Below, piece after piece: positions 5,662 through 6,436 of a stretch of DNA of 6,436 nt. Under the pieces are notes generated by a model. That model was not told where the DNA came from, ran no database searches, and was given only the letters and a program-made list of their open reading frames with translations. The number at the start of each line of letters is the position of its first letter. Positions within the stretch are counted from its first letter, which is position 1. Both the position numbers and the translations under genes were made by a program. Origin of the DNA: CAJPNN01 sp041844735 (lineage in GTDB: Bacteria; Bacillota; Clostridia; Peptostreptococcales; Anaerovoracaceae); the NCBI GenBank assembly GCA_041844735.1, contig JBGZBP010000061.1, positions 1 through 6,436 of the forward strand. Reading direction: 5' to 3'.

Positions 5662-6335
5662 CTTGAGGCACCTCCAATTATATACCCCTCCCCGATGCGA
5701 TTGTGAACCGGATCATACCCAAGCTCGGCCTTAAGCTTTTTTCTTAGAGAGGAAATATGTACCCTGATAGAATTGCTGAAATTATCTACGCTTGCGTCCC
5801 ATACATGCTCAATTAGTTCATCTTGACTGACAGGGCGTCCCTGATTGAGCAGCAGATATTCCAAAACCCCGGTTTCTTTGCGGGTTAATGAAACAGGCTG
5901 TTCCTTTATTGAGGCCACTCTGCTTTTTATATCAAAAGAAACCTCTCCGCAAACCAAACAGACATCTTGTTGAATAAACTGTCTTCTCGTGAGGCTGCGA
6001 ATCCTTGCCTCTAATTCGTCTAGATGGAAAGGCTTGGAGAGATAATCATTTGCTCCTGCGTCAAGCCCTGCCACCTTATCTGTCACTTCACTTCTGGCAG
6101 ATAATATAAGAACCTTTGTTTCCTTATCATGAGAGCGAAGCTCCTGCAAAAGCTCCATCCCGTTTATTTCAGGAAGATTTAAGTCAAGTACTATCAAATC
6201 ATAGCTTTCAGAAGCCATATATTCACTTGCTCTGTTCCCGTCGTAGCAGAAATCCACTTCATATCCAGCCCGCCTAAGGCTTTGTACAATCATATCACAC
6301 AATACCTTTTCATCTTCAACGACTAAAAGTCTCAT
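5658..6335 (-). CDS. OmpR/PhoB-family response regulator
   Basis: A 225-residue two-domain regulator, partner of the kinase whose start overlaps its stop by 4 bp (ATGA, translational coupling). The receiver domain spans about residues 1-118. Its acidic pocket is E7/D8, the phospho-acceptor D51 (VLDLNLP, 49-55), the conserved S79 and K101 (SKPF). The winged-helix DNA-binding domain is about 125-222, with recognition helix region NSIRVHISSLRKKL (188-201) and the C-terminal hairpin motif IGEGYII (214-220). The start is supported by AAAGGAGAGG (6349-6340), about 4-7 nt upstream. It is the first gene of a two-gene operon whose promoter lies in a 46-bp near-palindrome, a likely site for autoregulation. 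The genes outside the operon that it controls are unknown. Confidence 0.94.
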   Translation of the reverse strand: MRLLVVEDEKVLCDMIVQSLRRAGYEVDFCYDGNRASEYMASESYDLIVLDLNLPEINGMELLQELRSHDKETKVLILSARSEVTDKVAGLDAGANDYLSKPFHLDELEARIRSLTRRQFIQQDVCLVCGEVSFDIKSRVASIKEQPVSLTRKETGVLEYLLLNQGRPVSQDELIEHVWDASVDNFSNSIRVHISSLRKKLKAELGYDPVHNRIGEGYIIGGASR

Positions 6336-6382
6336 GCTACCTCTCCTTTCCTAATTATAGTCCAGGCATTTAGTATAGCAGT

Positions 6383-6412
6383 TTTATATAAAATCGGTGT
6401 TAAGTTTGTAAA
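6383..6412 (-). promoter_or_regulatory. Promoter of the two-component operon
   Basis: Read on the - strand: TTTACA (6412-6407), an 18-nt spacer and TATAAA (6388-6383), each matching the sigma-A consensus at five of six positions. A TATACT at 6377-6372 is an alternative -10, but no good -35 sits at the matching distance. A regulated promoter using an activator could use that one. The leader would be about 40 nt. Confidence 0.5.
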
Positions 6413-6431
6413 ATTAACACAAATTTTATAT
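6386..6431. repeat. 46-bp near-palindrome over the two-component promoter
   Basis: Centred between 6408 and 6409, 19 of 23 base pairs match. The strongest part is GTGTTAA (6397-6403) with TTAACAC (6414-6420). Outer arms TATAAAAT (6387-6394) and ATTTTATA (6423-6430) continue the symmetry. It spans the -35 box at its centre and touches the -10 box at its edge. It is a likely regulatory site for the response regulator or another dimeric protein. A terminator role is less likely, since no gene in the window ends here. Confidence 0.6.
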
Positions 6432-6436
6432 CCGAT

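Noticed and set aside
1..6436. A transposon bounded by terminal inverted repeats
   Set aside because: The end repeats are only 9 bp, there is no transposase or integrase gene, and the content is ordinary metabolic and signalling genes.
1..6436. CRISPR arrays, tRNA or rRNA genes, phage or toxin-antitoxin genes
   Set aside because: No regularly spaced repeats, cloverleaf or rRNA motifs, or matching proteins were seen on either strand.

Overview
The window is AT-rich DNA (about 60% A+T by eye). It has strong GGAGG-type ribosome binding sites, ATG starts, short two- or single-gene transcription units and sigma-A-like promoters. Together with the close resemblance of the first two proteins to Bacillus IolG and IolI, this points to a Gram-positive Firmicute. 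A gut-type Clostridia/Lachnospiraceae lineage is my best guess, but the lineage is inference and not read from a marker gene.

Left part (1-3300): an apparently complete two-gene inositol operon on the + strand. iolG (inositol 2-dehydrogenase, 183-1199) is followed after 13 nt by iolI (2-keto-myo-inositol isomerase, start reset to 1213, ends 2076). A perfect 12-bp CG-centred palindrome (142-153) lies just upstream of iolG and looks like a LacI-family operator. A strong hairpin (2101-2141) ends the operon and probably also the convergent LacI-family regulator gene (2175-3203, - strand). That gene has its own good promoter, whose spacer is filled with TGCACAT repeats. IolG plus IolI is the minimal enzyme pair for interconverting myo-inositol and D-chiro-inositol. 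None of the usual degradation genes (iolB, C, D, E, J) or a transporter is present here.

Middle (3204-4491): an intergenic region with divergent promoters, then a soluble PAS-GGDEF diguanylate cyclase (3534-4430, + strand). It has a perfect TATAAT promoter, an unusual seven-G ribosome binding site, an intact active site and an intact RxxD inhibitory site. Its PAS domain carries a C/H/C/C cluster that may sense redox state or a metal.

Right part (4492-6436): a classical two-component operon on the - strand. An OmpR/PhoB-type response regulator (5658-6335) overlaps by 4 bp a membrane histidine kinase (4492-5661) with a small, very acidic extracytoplasmic loop. A 46-bp near-palindrome (6386-6431) covers the operon's promoter.

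The three blocks need not work together. The inositol block is a coherent regulon by position. The cyclase and the two-component system are separate signalling modules. The least expected signals are the stand-alone iolG-iolI module under a LacI-type regulator, the 46-bp palindrome, and a 28-bp sequence between the cyclase and kinase genes that matches the lacI-type promoter/operator at 21 of 28 positions.
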